Assembly (NCBI RefSeq): GCF_900142065.1
Contig: NZ_FSRJ01000005.1
Coordinates: forward strand, 62,001 to 126,000
DNA length: 64,000 bases
From: Agromyces cerinus subsp. cerinus
GTDB taxonomy: Bacteria > Actinomycetota > Actinomycetes > Actinomycetales > Microbacteriaceae
Direction of reading: 5' to 3'
Positions 25,745 through 32,968 of the stretch are shown piece by piece; the stretch's first letter is position 1, and the number at the start of each line of letters is the position of its first letter. Both the position numbers and the translations under genes were made by a program. Below the pieces are notes generated by a model. It saw nothing but the letters and a program-made list of their open reading frames with translations. It was not told the DNA's origin and made no database searches.

Positions 25745-26485
25745 TCAGAATCCGGCGCCGAGGGTGTGGACGTAGATCCACGGCAACCGGTCCATCATGA
25801 GCCGGTGGCGATTGCCATCGGCGTCGGGCCCTTCGTCGGGCACCGAGGGGTCGCGGGCCTCGCGCTTGTGCTCGGCGACGTACTCGTCGTCCTCCTGCCA
25901 GAGGATCATGTTGTCCTCGTCGACGACCTTCCCGACGAAGGGCTGCACCTCGCCGCCGCGGAGTTCGGCGAGCGCCTCGTCGACGGATGCCGCGTGCGAC
26001 AACCCGTGCAGGGTGACCCACGTCGGCGGCCACAGCGTCATGCTCCCGGCGGCGTGCCGGTCGAGCGCATCCTGGGGGCGCAACCACGCGGCCTCGGCGA
26101 CCTCGTCGGGCGCGAGCCGCAACTCGCCGTCGGGCACCCGCACGGCGAAGAACGTCGTGGTGAGCCGCTTCGGGGAGTTCTCGGGCGGGGTCCAGTGCGA
26201 GAAGGGCACGAGCTCGTCGCCGTCGAGCACGAGCCCGACCTCCTCGAAGGTCTCGCGCACCGCGGCACGGCGAGCGGCGTCGATGCCGTCGACGGGGCCG
26301 CGCCCGGCATCCGCTGCATCGACCGCACCGCCCGGGAAGACCCAGGCGCCGGGAAAGGACCCGCGATCGCGGGGGCGCTCGGCGAGGAGCACCTCTGGGC
26401 CGCGCTCGCCGTCGCGCAACAGCACCACGGTCGCGGCCGCACCGACGGCCGCCGGGTTCGTCAGTGACTCCAGCTCGCTGCTCAT
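25745..26485 (-). CDS. NUDIX hydrolase (NUDT19-like)
   Basis: A 246-residue hydrolase of the NUDIX superfamily. The NUDIX box is interrupted: GGAVDAAD is followed by an insert of about 12 residues before RRAAVRETFEEVGL, as in the NUDT7/NUDT19 CoA-pyrophosphatase-like group. The metal-binding glutamates are present in RETFEEVG. The product acts in the cytoplasm on a nucleoside diphosphate-linked compound; the substrate is not determined. TAGTCT lies 6 bases before ATG, so the mRNA is probably leaderless; GAGGAG directly abuts the ATG and is too close for a ribosome site. Confidence 0.88.
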   Translation of the reverse strand: MSSELESLTNPAAVGAAATVVLLRDGERGPEVLLAERPRDRGSFPGAWVFPGGAVDAADAGRGPVDGIDAARRAAVRETFEEVGLVLDGDELVPFSHWTPPENSPKRLTTTFFAVRVPDGELRLAPDEVAEAAWLRPQDALDRHAAGSMTLWPPTWVTLHGLSHAASVDEALAELRGGEVQPFVGKVVDEDNMILWQEDDEYVAEHKREARDPSVPDEGPDADGNRHRLMMDRLPWIYVHTLGAGF

Positions 26486-26541
26486 CTCCTCAGACTATGA
26501 CTCGGCACGCCGGCGCGCATCGGCGCAGTTACACTTCGGGC

Positions 26542-27375
26542 ATGGATCAGGCTCTCGGCGCACCGGATCGCGTGTCGATGTTCGCCCGTCTCGTGCTGGC
26601 CCCCAACGCCGGACCGATGACCCTCGACGGCACGAACTCGTACGTGCTGCAGGCACCGGGTTCCGACAGCGTGGTCGTCGTCGACCCCGGGCCGTCCGAC
26701 GCGCGCCACCTCGCGACCCTCGCCGGTGCCGGCCGGGTCGAGCTCGTGCTCGTCACCCACCACCATCCCGATCACACCGAGTCGCTCGGCGCGTTCCACG
26801 CGATGACGGATGCCCCGGTGCGCGCGATCGACCCGGCGTTCTGCCTTGCCGGGGAGCCGCTGGTCGACGGCGAACGCCTCCGCGCGGGGGGCCTCGAGAT
26901 CGACGTGGTCGCGACCCCCGGGCACACGGCGGACTCGGTGTGCTTCTCGCTGCCCGGCGACCGGCTCGTCGGGGACGACGAGGCCGGCGATCAGACCGGC
27001 GGCCCTCGCGGCACCATGCTGACGGGCGACACGATCCTCGGGCGCGGCACGACGATCATCGCCGACCCCGACGGCGCCCTCGGCCCGTACCTCGACTCGC
27101 TCGAAGCGCTGCGCGCCCTCGGCGCGCCCGGGCCGGTCGCCGTGCTGCCCGGCCACGGCCCGGTGCTGCCCGACCTCGCGGCCATCTGCGGCGCCTACCT
27201 CGCGCACCGGGCCGAGCGGCTCGACCAGGTGCGGGCGGCGCTGCGCGAACTCGGCGCAGACGCGTCGACGGGTGCGGTCACCGACCTCGTCTACGCCGAC
27301 ACGGATGCCTCGGTGCGCAATGCAGCCGAGGCATCCGTTCGAGCCCAGCTGGCCTATCTGCGCAGTGCAGGCTGA
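26542..27375 (+). CDS. MBL-fold metallo-hydrolase (LACTB2-like)
   Basis: A 277-residue metallo-beta-lactamase-fold hydrolase. The substrate-proximal N-terminus (NAGPMTLDGTNSYVL) and the zinc motif THHHPDHTES (HxHxDH) match the LACTB2/glyoxalase-II-like group. Further metal ligands are in ATPGHTADSV, LTGDTILG and VLPGHGP. LACTB2 is an endoribonuclease, but bacterial members are mostly uncharacterised. TACACT lies 6 bases before ATG (leaderless). Its last 14 codons and stop are part of a 56-bp tandem repeat. Confidence 0.88.
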   Translation: MDQALGAPDRVSMFARLVLAPNAGPMTLDGTNSYVLQAPGSDSVVVVDPGPSDARHLATLAGAGRVELVLVTHHHPDHTESLGAFHAMTDAPVRAIDPAFCLAGEPLVDGERLRAGGLEIDVVATPGHTADSVCFSLPGDRLVGDDEAGDQTGGPRGTMLTGDTILGRGTTIIADPDGALGPYLDSLEALRALGAPGPVAVLPGHGPVLPDLAAICGAYLAHRAERLDQVRAALRELGADASTGAVTDLVYADTDASVRNAAEASVRAQLAYLRSAG

Positions 27376-27487
27376 CAGACCAGAGCGCATCCGTTCGAGC
27401 CCAGCTGGCCTATCTGCGCAGTGCAGGCTGACAGACCAGAGCGCATCCGTTCGAGCGCAATCGGCCTATCTGCGCAGTGCAGGCTGA
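27331..27487. repeat. 56-bp tandem repeat, 2.8 copies, covering a gene 3' end
   Basis: Unit 1 (27331-27386) encodes the C-terminus of the MBL-fold protein (SVRAQLAYLRSAG) with its TGA and 11 further bases. Unit 2 (27387-27442) is essentially identical, and unit 3 (27443-27487) is partial with a few changes (GCGCAATCGG for GCCCAGCTGG). As 56 is not a multiple of three and each copy has the stop codon, the protein end is unchanged. Confidence 0.95.
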
Positions 27488-27508
27488 CGCAGGAGACCGA
27501 ACGCGGGG

Positions 27509-28081
27509 TTACGCGACGAGCGCGATGCCGGCGTCCCAGCCGACCTTCTCCTGCACGGCGAGGGTGAGCTGCAGGAAGCCGACGGCCTCGAGCTCGCGGG
27601 CACGCGAGAGGCGGCCGGCGTCGACGGCGTTCACGCCGCCTGCGCGCACGACCTCGGCGAGGGCGAGCTTCGCGTCGTCGTCGTCACCGGCGATGAGCAC
27701 GGTGGTGGGGTGGGCGCCGATGGTCTTCGCGGCGAGGGTGGCGGCGAAGTTCGTGTTGAAGGCCTTCAGCACCTTCGCGTCGGGCAGGGCTGCGGCGAGC
27801 TCGCTCGCACGCGAGCCGTCGGCCGGCACGACGAGCGAGTCGAAGGTCGAGAAGTCGAGCGGGTTCGTGATGTCGACGACGATCTTGCCGGCGAGCTCGG
27901 CGCTGCGCGCGGCCACGATCTCGTCGATCGCGAAGTGCGGCACGGCGAGCACGACGATGTCGCCGGTGATCTGCTGGGCGGTGTCGCGCCCGATGAACTC
28001 GACGGTGTTGCCGCCTGCGGCCACGATGCCCCCGATTGCGGTGCCCATGTTGCCGTTTCCGATGATGCTGACGGTCGTCAT
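27509..28081 (-). CDS. NADPH-dependent F420-reductase-like oxidoreductase
   Basis: A 190-residue Rossmann protein of the NADP-oxidoreductase coenzyme-F420-dependent family. It starts TVSIIGNGNMGTAIGG (GxGxxG), and continues VVLAVPHFAIDEI, VVDITNPLD and KVLKAFNTNFAATLA, all typical of the Fno-like group. It may reduce F420 or an unrelated substrate. ATG 28081 follows AGGA. It is divergent from a MarR regulator; two 16-base boxes in the gap suggest that MarR represses it. Confidence 0.87.
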   Translation of the reverse strand: MTTVSIIGNGNMGTAIGGIVAAGGNTVEFIGRDTAQQITGDIVVLAVPHFAIDEIVAARSAELAGKIVVDITNPLDFSTFDSLVVPADGSRASELAAALPDAKVLKAFNTNFAATLAAKTIGAHPTTVLIAGDDDDAKLALAEVVRAGGVNAVDAGRLSRARELEAVGFLQLTLAVQEKVGWDAGIALVA

Positions 28082-28114
28082 GTCTTTCCTCCCCGCGCCG
28101 TTCGACGCGATTAC

Positions 28115-28164
28115 TTGTTCCGACAACCAACACTGTACGCGCATTCAGTTGTTGCGTCAACCAA
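28115..28164. promoter_or_regulatory. Two MarR operator boxes in the divergent promoter
   Basis: TTGTTCCGACAACCAA at 28115-28130 and TTGTTGCGTCAACCAA at 28149-28164 share 14 of 16 bases and are 34 bp apart. Each contains an inverted TTG/CAA. The second lies directly upstream of the TAGACT -10 element of the marR-family gene. The pair sits between the MarR gene and the F420-type oxidoreductase gene. Confidence 0.75.
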
Positions 28165-28182
28165 TGCGGTAGACTCTCAGGC

Positions 28183-28704
28183 ATGACGGATGACACGCGG
28201 TGGCTGGCCCCCGAGGAGTCGGCCGCGTGGGTGCGCCTCGTGGCACTCGCCGAGCTGCTCCCCGGAGCGCTCGACGCGCAGTTGCTGCGCGACGCCGGAC
28301 TCACGCACTTCGAATACGGCGCGCTCATGGCGCTCGCCGCGGCTCCCGAGCGCACGATGCGCATGACCGAGCTCGCCTCGCGCACGAACGCGACGCTCCC
28401 CCGCCTCTCGCACGTCGCCAGGCGCCTCGAGGAGCGCGGGCTCATCGAGCGATTCCCGTGCCCGGAAGACCGGCGCGCGACGAACGCCACGATCACCCCG
28501 GCCGGGCTCGCCCTGATCTCCGAGGCCGCCCCGGGCCACGTCGAGACCGTGCGCGCGAACGTGCTCGACGCGCTCGCGCCCGAGCAGCTCGAGCAGCTCT
28601 ACGTGATCGCGGGTGCGGTGCTCGCGCGACTCGACCCCGACGCGCGCCTCTCAGCCACGTCGTGCCAGTTCAGCGAAGGCCCCGTCGACCACGTCGTGGC
28701 CTGA
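28183..28704 (+). CDS. MarR family transcriptional regulator
   Basis: A 173-residue winged-helix regulator. The DNA-binding core is MRMTELASRTNATLPRLSHV followed by the wing LEERGLIERFPCPEDRRA, the standard MarR DxR wing. The N-terminal and C-terminal helices form the dimer. TAGACT lies 7 bases before the ATG, so the transcript is likely leaderless. It probably represses itself and the divergent oxidoreductase through the two boxes in the gap. The ligand is unknown; many such pairs respond to electrophiles or oxidants. Confidence 0.9.
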   Translation: MTDDTRWLAPEESAAWVRLVALAELLPGALDAQLLRDAGLTHFEYGALMALAAAPERTMRMTELASRTNATLPRLSHVARRLEERGLIERFPCPEDRRATNATITPAGLALISEAAPGHVETVRANVLDALAPEQLEQLYVIAGAVLARLDPDARLSATSCQFSEGPVDHVVA

Positions 28705-28715
28705 CGCGCCCACGC

Positions 28716-28733
28716 CCGGTGCGCGCGCACCGG
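28716..28733. terminator. Hairpin between convergent MarR and DUF1540 genes
   Basis: CCGGTGCGCGCGCACCGG is a perfect 18-bp palindrome lying between the two convergent stop codons. It can fold into a short GC-rich stem and would serve both directions. There is no T run. Confidence 0.5.
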
Positions 28734-28766
28734 CGGCGCAGCGATGGCCCCGTCGCCTGGTGAGCC

Positions 28767-29072
28767 TCAGCGCGGGTCGTAGGTGAGGCAGTCGGCGTCG
28801 TCGGTCGACCCCGCGCCGATGCGCACCGAGGCCGCCGTGCACTCGAGCGACTCGTTGTGCACGCACTCGGCACGCTGGCAGGCTCCGACGTGCGTGAGCA
28901 CCTTGTCGAGGCCGCCCTTCTTGCCGAGCGGGATGAAGGTCGCGCATTCCGCATCGCCGACCGAGCCGCCGATCGTGACCGCGGCGGCATGGCAATGCGA
29001 ATGGTCGTTGTAGGAGCATCCGGCCACCGAGCATTCGGCGACGGCGGGCAGTTCGTCGAGCGTCATGCTCAT
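28767..29072 (-). CDS. DUF1540 cysteine-rich protein, duplicated domain
   Basis: A 101-residue protein made of two DUF1540 repeats. Cysteines at 14, 19, 27, 43 and again at 65, 70, 78, 95 have nearly the same spacing, and CSVAGCSYNDHSHC aligns with CQRAECVHNESLEC, so the gene arose by internal duplication. Each set of four could bind one metal ion; this is inference, as the family has no assigned function. ATG 29072 has GGGAGG at good distance. An in-frame extension reaches 29204, but lacks a ribosome site. An iron box of the DtxR/IdeR type lies 113 bp upstream, suggesting iron-regulated expression. Confidence 0.82.
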   Translation of the reverse strand: MSMTLDELPAVAECSVAGCSYNDHSHCHAAAVTIGGSVGDAECATFIPLGKKGGLDKVLTHVGACQRAECVHNESLECTAASVRIGAGSTDDADCLTYDPR

Positions 29073-29184
29073 GGTGACCTCCCAGTGCGGCGTACGGCCG
29101 TTCGATACCGCGATGGTACGCCCGAGCGGACCGAAGACGCAGCACCGACCGGACGGATTTCCGCAGATCAACGCCATTTTCTTC

Positions 29185-29203
29185 TGAGGTGAGCCTAACC
29201 TCA
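29185..29203 (-). promoter_or_regulatory. DtxR/IdeR-type iron box upstream of the DUF1540 gene
   Basis: TGAGGTGAGCCTAACCTCA is a 19-bp near-perfect palindrome matching the actinobacterial iron-box consensus TTAGGTTAGSCTAACCTAA at 14 or 15 of 19 positions. On the minus strand it contains TTAGGCT, which could serve as the -10 element (TAGGCT). It lies between the stop of the cytochrome-b-like gene and the DUF1540 gene and points to the latter. Confidence 0.75.
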
Positions 29204-29228
29204 TCGAGCGCGACGACCGGTCGGCGGC

Positions 29229-30173
29229 TCAGCGCGTGACGGTGCCCATGCGGCTCGCGATGGGCTTCAGCACCGCCGGCCGCACGGCGAACCAGGCGCC
29301 GATCATGGCCGCGAGCGACACCGCGAAGATCGCGAAGCCGAGCCACGACGCACCGTCGCGACTCGCGAACATCGCGTCGAGGTTGCGCAGCGCACCCGTC
29401 GCGAACACGAGGGTGACGTGCACGATCACGAAGGCGACGAACACGAGCATCACCGGGTAGTGCACGGCCTTCGCGAGCTTCGCCGGGTAGAGGCGGTTCA
29501 GCCGCTCGGCGCGCTGCGGCCAGACCGACGAGAGCCGGAGGCCGGTGATCACGGCGAGCGGCGCCACGACGAACACGATCGCGAAGTAGCTCAGCACCTG
29601 CAGGCTGTTGTAGTTCACCCAGGCGTGCTCGACCGGCCAGTCGAGCGAGGCGTACTGCAGGGCCGCCGAGACGGCGTTCGGCCAGATGTCGGGGCTCGTC
29701 GGCACGATGCGCATCCACTGCCCGGTGGCGAAGAGCAGCACGATGAAGACGATGCCGTTCGCGACCCAGAGCACGTCGACCGTGTAGTGCAGCCAGAGGT
29801 GGATGCTGACCTTCCACGGCGGGTTCTTCGTGCGGATGAGCCCGTCGTTGTTCCGCACCCACCGCGCCGGCGGGCGGCCGCCCGTGCGCAGCAGCAGCCC
29901 CGAGCGCACGAGCAGCACGAGGAAGAAGACGTTCAGGAAGTGCTGCCAGCCGAGCCAGGCGGGGATGCCGACCGGCGCGCCCTCGGGCAACGGCGTCGTG
30001 CCGGGGTACCGGGCGATGAACTCCTGCACCGCGGGCTGGGCGCGCAACCAGATCGCGGCGAGCACGACCCCGGCGAGGAGTGCGACCCCGGCGACCACGG
30101 CCAGCGCGACCGGCAGCCACCTGGTGCGTCGACGAGTCGCGTGATGCGCAGTCGGGTCGGTGAGGCGGGTCAC
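29229..30173 (-). CDS. Cytochrome b-like (di-haem) membrane protein
   Basis: A 314-residue membrane protein with about five to six helices of the prokaryotic cytochrome b561 / formate-dehydrogenase-gamma-like fold. Candidate haem-binding histidines lie in helices: WLGWQHFLN, VSIHLWLHYTVDVLW, AVHYPVMLVFVAFVIVHVTL. The conserved amphipathic stretch NNDGLIRTKNPPWK is typical for actinobacterial members annotated as cytochrome b/b6 domain proteins. No molybdopterin or iron-sulfur partner adjoins, so its electron donor is unknown. The start is GTG 30173 without a clear ribosome site. Confidence 0.75.
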   Translation of the reverse strand: MTRLTDPTAHHATRRRTRWLPVALAVVAGVALLAGVVLAAIWLRAQPAVQEFIARYPGTTPLPEGAPVGIPAWLGWQHFLNVFFLVLLVRSGLLLRTGGRPPARWVRNNDGLIRTKNPPWKVSIHLWLHYTVDVLWVANGIVFIVLLFATGQWMRIVPTSPDIWPNAVSAALQYASLDWPVEHAWVNYNSLQVLSYFAIVFVVAPLAVITGLRLSSVWPQRAERLNRLYPAKLAKAVHYPVMLVFVAFVIVHVTLVFATGALRNLDAMFASRDGASWLGFAIFAVSLAAMIGAWFAVRPAVLKPIASRMGTVTR

Positions 30174-30248
30174 CGGAATATTTTGGCATGACCGCCCGAG
30201 CGCTCGCCGAGGGCGTGACCCGCAAGGTCACGGATGCCGCGACTCCCG

Positions 30249-30289
30249 CTGCTCTCGGCTGATCCGCTCACGGCAGCACTGCTCTCGGC
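30249..30289 (+). promoter_or_regulatory. Direct repeat CTGCTCTCGGC, 30 bp apart, before the clpP pair
   Basis: CTGCTCTCGGC occurs at 30249-30259 and 30279-30289, exactly three helical turns apart, ending 43 bp before the ATG of the first clpP. Same-face spacing suits a dimer-dimer bound regulator, plausibly the XRE protein encoded at 32201-32686. No other match was seen. Confidence 0.5.
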
Positions 30290-30332
30290 GGCATCCGCCC
30301 CGCGCCCCACCGGCCGCGCGCACGCTTGAGGC

Positions 30333-30974
30333 ATGAGCGAACACGACTCCCCACCGATCCATCCGATCGACGCCGAGCTCACGAGGCGTCTCTTCCACGA
30401 GCGCATCATCGTGCTCGGCGACGAACTCGACCAGCAGGGCGGCAACCGGCTCTGCGCGCAGCTCGTCACCCTCGCAGCCGACGACCCGCGCCGCGACATC
30501 CGCTTCTGGATCAACTCGCCGGGCGGCTCGGTCTCGGCGATGCTGGCGATCGCCGACGTGATGCGCTCGATCCCGAACGACGTGTCGACGATCGCCGTCG
30601 GCATCGCGGCGAGCGCGGGACAGTTCCTGCTCTCGGCGGGCACGAAGGGCAAGCGGTTCGCACTGCCGCACTCGCGGATCCTCATGCACCAGGGCTCGGC
30701 GGGCATCGGCGGCACCGCGGTCGACATCGAGCTGCAGGCCGACGACCTGCGATACACCCGCGACACGGTGCTCGGCATCACCGCCGCGAACACCGGCCAG
30801 CCGATCGAGCGCATCGCCGAGGACTCGCTGCGCGACCGCTGGTACTCCGCGACCGAGGCCGTCGAGTACGGCTTCATCGACACCGTCGCCGACGGCTTCG
30901 GCGAGATGTTCCCCGGGGGCGACCGACCCCTGGTGGGGCTGCAGGCACGCACCGGAACAGGAGCGACGTCATGA
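30333..30974 (+). CDS. clpP: ClpP protease subunit, catalytically intact
   Basis: A 213-residue ATP-dependent Clp protease proteolytic subunit, cytoplasmic tetradecamer component working with ClpX or ClpC. The catalytic triad is complete: Ser94 in GIAASAGQFLL, His119 in RILMHQGSAG and Asp168 in LRDRWYSATEAVEYGFID. The N-terminus (residues 1-20) lacks a long propeptide. The stop overlaps the start of the second clpP (ATGA). No clpX or tig adjoins, so this is a secondary locus similar in layout to clpP3-clpP4 of Streptomyces rather than the main clpP1P2. Regulation probably by the facing XRE regulator. Confidence 0.93.
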   Translation: MSEHDSPPIHPIDAELTRRLFHERIIVLGDELDQQGGNRLCAQLVTLAADDPRRDIRFWINSPGGSVSAMLAIADVMRSIPNDVSTIAVGIAASAGQFLLSAGTKGKRFALPHSRILMHQGSAGIGGTAVDIELQADDLRYTRDTVLGITAANTGQPIERIAEDSLRDRWYSATEAVEYGFIDTVADGFGEMFPGGDRPLVGLQARTGTGATS

Positions 30975-31603
30975 CGAGCTACACGATCCCCTACGTCGTC
31001 GAGAAGCGCGGCAACAGCGAGCGCTCGCTCGACGTCTACAGCCGCCTGCTCTCGGAGCGCATCGTCTACCTCGGCACCGAGATCGACGACGGCGTGGCCA
31101 ACGTGCTCATCGCGCAGTTCCTGCACCTCGCCTCGGAGTCGAGCGAGACGCCGATCAGCCTCTACCTGAACTCCCCCGGCGGATCGCCGGGCGCGGCGCT
31201 CGCGGTCTACGACACCATGCAGCACATCAGGCCGGATGTCGCGACGACGTGCGTCGGCCAGGCGGGCGGGCCGGCCGCGGTGCTCCTCGCCGGCGGCGCG
31301 AAGGGCATGCGGGCGATCCTGCCGCACGGCCGCGTCGTGCTGCATCAGCCGTCGACGCAGGGCCGCGGCACCATTCCCGACCTCATCCTCCATGCCGACG
31401 AGGTGGTGCGCGTGCGGGCCGAGCTCGAGGCGGCCCTCGCCGCCGACACCGGTCGTGATGCCATGACGCTGCGGCACGACACCGACCGCGACCTCATCCT
31501 GCCGGCGGCGGCCGCCGTCGAGTACGGCCTCGCCGACCACGTGCTGACGGCACAGGTCGAGGTGACGGGCTCGGCCGCCGGCGCCTCTGCCGCCAGCAGG
31601 TAG
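30971..31603 (+). CDS. ClpP-like subunit lacking the catalytic serine
   Basis: A 210-residue ClpP homologue, in which the active-site serine is replaced. The nucleophile segment reads VGQAGGPAAVLLAGG against VGIAASAGQFLLSAG in its partner, so Gly100 (codon GGG at 31268-31270) stands where Ser is needed. His125 (VVLHQPST) and Asp174 (TDRDLIL) remain. The rest of the fold is well kept (SLYLNSPGGSPGAALAVYDTM, AVEYGLADHV). It cannot be an active serine peptidase and probably forms mixed rings with the intact subunit, as ClpR does in cyanobacteria and plastids. It is translationally coupled to that subunit. The reading is unambiguous in the given sequence. Confidence 0.9.
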   Translation: MTSYTIPYVVEKRGNSERSLDVYSRLLSERIVYLGTEIDDGVANVLIAQFLHLASESSETPISLYLNSPGGSPGAALAVYDTMQHIRPDVATTCVGQAGGPAAVLLAGGAKGMRAILPHGRVVLHQPSTQGRGTIPDLILHADEVVRVRAELEAALAADTGRDAMTLRHDTDRDLILPAAAAVEYGLADHVLTAQVEVTGSAAGASAASR

Positions 31604-31622
31604 GCCGACGGTGCGGCGGGCG

Positions 31623-32201
31623 CTACCAGCTCCGCCGCACCGTGCCCTTCGGTCCGGCGACCAGGCTCGCCGCCGGCACGTCGTCGGCCACGATGGCCCC
31701 GGCGGCGATGACCGCGTCACGTCCGATGCTGACACCGGGCAGGATCGTGGCGCCGGCGCCGATCCACACGTTCTCGGCGACGTCGATGGGTGCGCCGCTG
31801 AGGAACCGGCGCCGCTCATCGGGGTCGACCGGGTGCCCCATCGTGATGAACGTGGCCTTCGGACCGACCATCACTCCATCGCCCAACCGGATGCCGGCGT
31901 AGTCGAGAAAGGTGCAGCCCTGATTGATGAAGACCCGCTTGCCCAGCTCCAGCCGGAGGCCGTGATCCGTGTAGAACGGCGGATAGATCGTGAGCCCCGC
32001 GGGGAGCGGACGGCCCAGGATCCCTTCGAGCATCTCCACCTTGCCCGCCTCGTCGTCGAACGGGAGCGCGTTCAGGCGGGAGGTCAGCGCGGTGACCTGC
32101 AGCACCCGTTCGTGCATCGCGGCGAAGTCGGCTCCCAGCACGCGCTCGCCCTGCGCCAGGAGGTCCGGATCGTGGATCGCCATGAAGCGGTCGTCCGCCA
32201 T
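31623..32201 (-). CDS. Sugar O-acetyltransferase (maltose/galactoside acetyltransferase family)
   Basis: A 192-residue left-handed beta-helix acetyltransferase. It has the maltose acetyltransferase N-terminal helices (LNALPFDDEAGKVEMLEGIL) and the hexapeptide region (FINQGCTFLDYAGIRLGDGV). The conserved block ATFITMGHPVDPDERR contains the catalytic histidine, and the coil continues VWIGAGATILPGVSIG. It transfers acetyl from acetyl-CoA to a sugar hydroxyl. The ATG overlaps the stop of the XRE regulator gene (TGATG), so the two form one unit, convergent with the clpP pair with only 19 bases between them. Confidence 0.9.
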   Translation of the reverse strand: MADDRFMAIHDPDLLAQGERVLGADFAAMHERVLQVTALTSRLNALPFDDEAGKVEMLEGILGRPLPAGLTIYPPFYTDHGLRLELGKRVFINQGCTFLDYAGIRLGDGVMVGPKATFITMGHPVDPDERRRFLSGAPIDVAENVWIGAGATILPGVSIGRDAVIAAGAIVADDVPAASLVAGPKGTVRRSW

Positions 32202-32686
32202 CAGGCGGCGAGCAGGTAGGAGTCCGAGACCGCAGGCGCGAATGTCGCGCCGGGCACGGCAGCGAGTGGATGCTCCGGGCCGAGGTCGACGAGAACGCCC
32301 GCGTCGGCGCGGAACGCGAACGACGTCTCGATGCGCAGCAGCTCGCGACGCTCTGCCTCGCGCCGATCGGTCTCCCGGCGCTCTCCGAGCAGGGAGCCGA
32401 CGCGTTCGACGACGTCGACGAGCTCGAGCCCGAGCGCCTCGGCGACCGAACCGAGCACCTCTGAGGAGGGCTCCTTGCGACCGCGCTCGATCTCGGACAG
32501 ATACTGGGGCGAGACGCCGGCCACCGCAGCGACCTCCGTCAGGATCCGCTCCTGCTCGAGCCGCTCGCCCCGCAGCACCTCGCCGAGCGCGTGCCGCCAG
32601 AGCGGCCTCGTCGCATCTCGGCCGGGCGCACTCGACTGCGTGGTCTGCATACCGGGGACCCGTGTGAACTCGACGACCTTGCCCAT
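32201..32686 (-). CDS. XRE regulator, PopR/ClgR-like, with Ala-Ala C-terminus
   Basis: A 161-residue regulator with an XRE helix-turn-helix at about residues 34-90 (LTEVAAVAGVSPQYLSEIERGRKEPSSEVL). This resembles ClgR and PopR, the Clp-locus regulators of actinobacteria, in its YLSEIERGRKE(P/A)SSE core. It ends SYLLAA. In ClgR and PopR a C-terminal Ala-Ala makes the protein a Clp substrate, giving feedback control of clp genes. It faces a clpP pair. Its own promoter has TAGCCT 6 bases before ATG (leaderless). Family is sure; identity as the Clp regulator is a well-supported inference. Confidence 0.85.
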   Translation of the reverse strand: MGKVVEFTRVPGMQTTQSSAPGRDATRPLWRHALGEVLRGERLEQERILTEVAAVAGVSPQYLSEIERGRKEPSSEVLGSVAEALGLELVDVVERVGSLLGERRETDRREAERRELLRIETSFAFRADAGVLVDLGPEHPLAAVPGATFAPAVSDSYLLAA

Positions 32687-32819
32687 GACGAGAGGCTAGC
32701 CGTGGCATCCGCTCGCCGACAGCTCGATCCGCTCAGAGCAGAACGCCCGCCGTCGACGGGGGTGCTGGCGGTCGGATGCGCCCGCGTGCAGAATGAAGCC
32801 ACTGACACGGAGGTGGGCG

Positions 32820-32930
32820 ATGTCGACGGAGAGCGTGATCTGGTCGATTCTCGGAACGTTCATTGCGGTCGGAGGCCTCCTGGGCCTCGCGGCGCTCTGG
32901 TCGCTGATCCGGCGACCACGCGAGCACTGA
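32820..32930 (+). CDS. Small single-helix membrane protein, 36 residues
   Basis: A short gene not normally called because of its size. ATG 32820 is preceded by GGAGGTG at ideal distance, and the reading frame runs for 36 codons to TGA 32928. The peptide has a short polar N-terminus (MSTESVIW), a hydrophobic helix (SILGTFIAVGGLLGLAALW) and a basic tail (SLIRRPREH), fitting a single membrane span with the tail inside. I recognise no family. It sits alone between the XRE regulator (divergent) and a leftward dehydrogenase-like gene. Confidence 0.7.
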   Translation: MSTESVIWSILGTFIAVGGLLGLAALWSLIRRPREH

Positions 32931-32968
32931 CCGTTCCGGCGCTCGTGCCAGCGTTCGAGCGGCGCCGG

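Noticed and set aside
27331..27487. Regularly repeated 56-bp units, as in a CRISPR array
   Set aside because: There are no unique spacers; whole units are repeated head to tail and contain the end of a coding gene. No cas genes are present.
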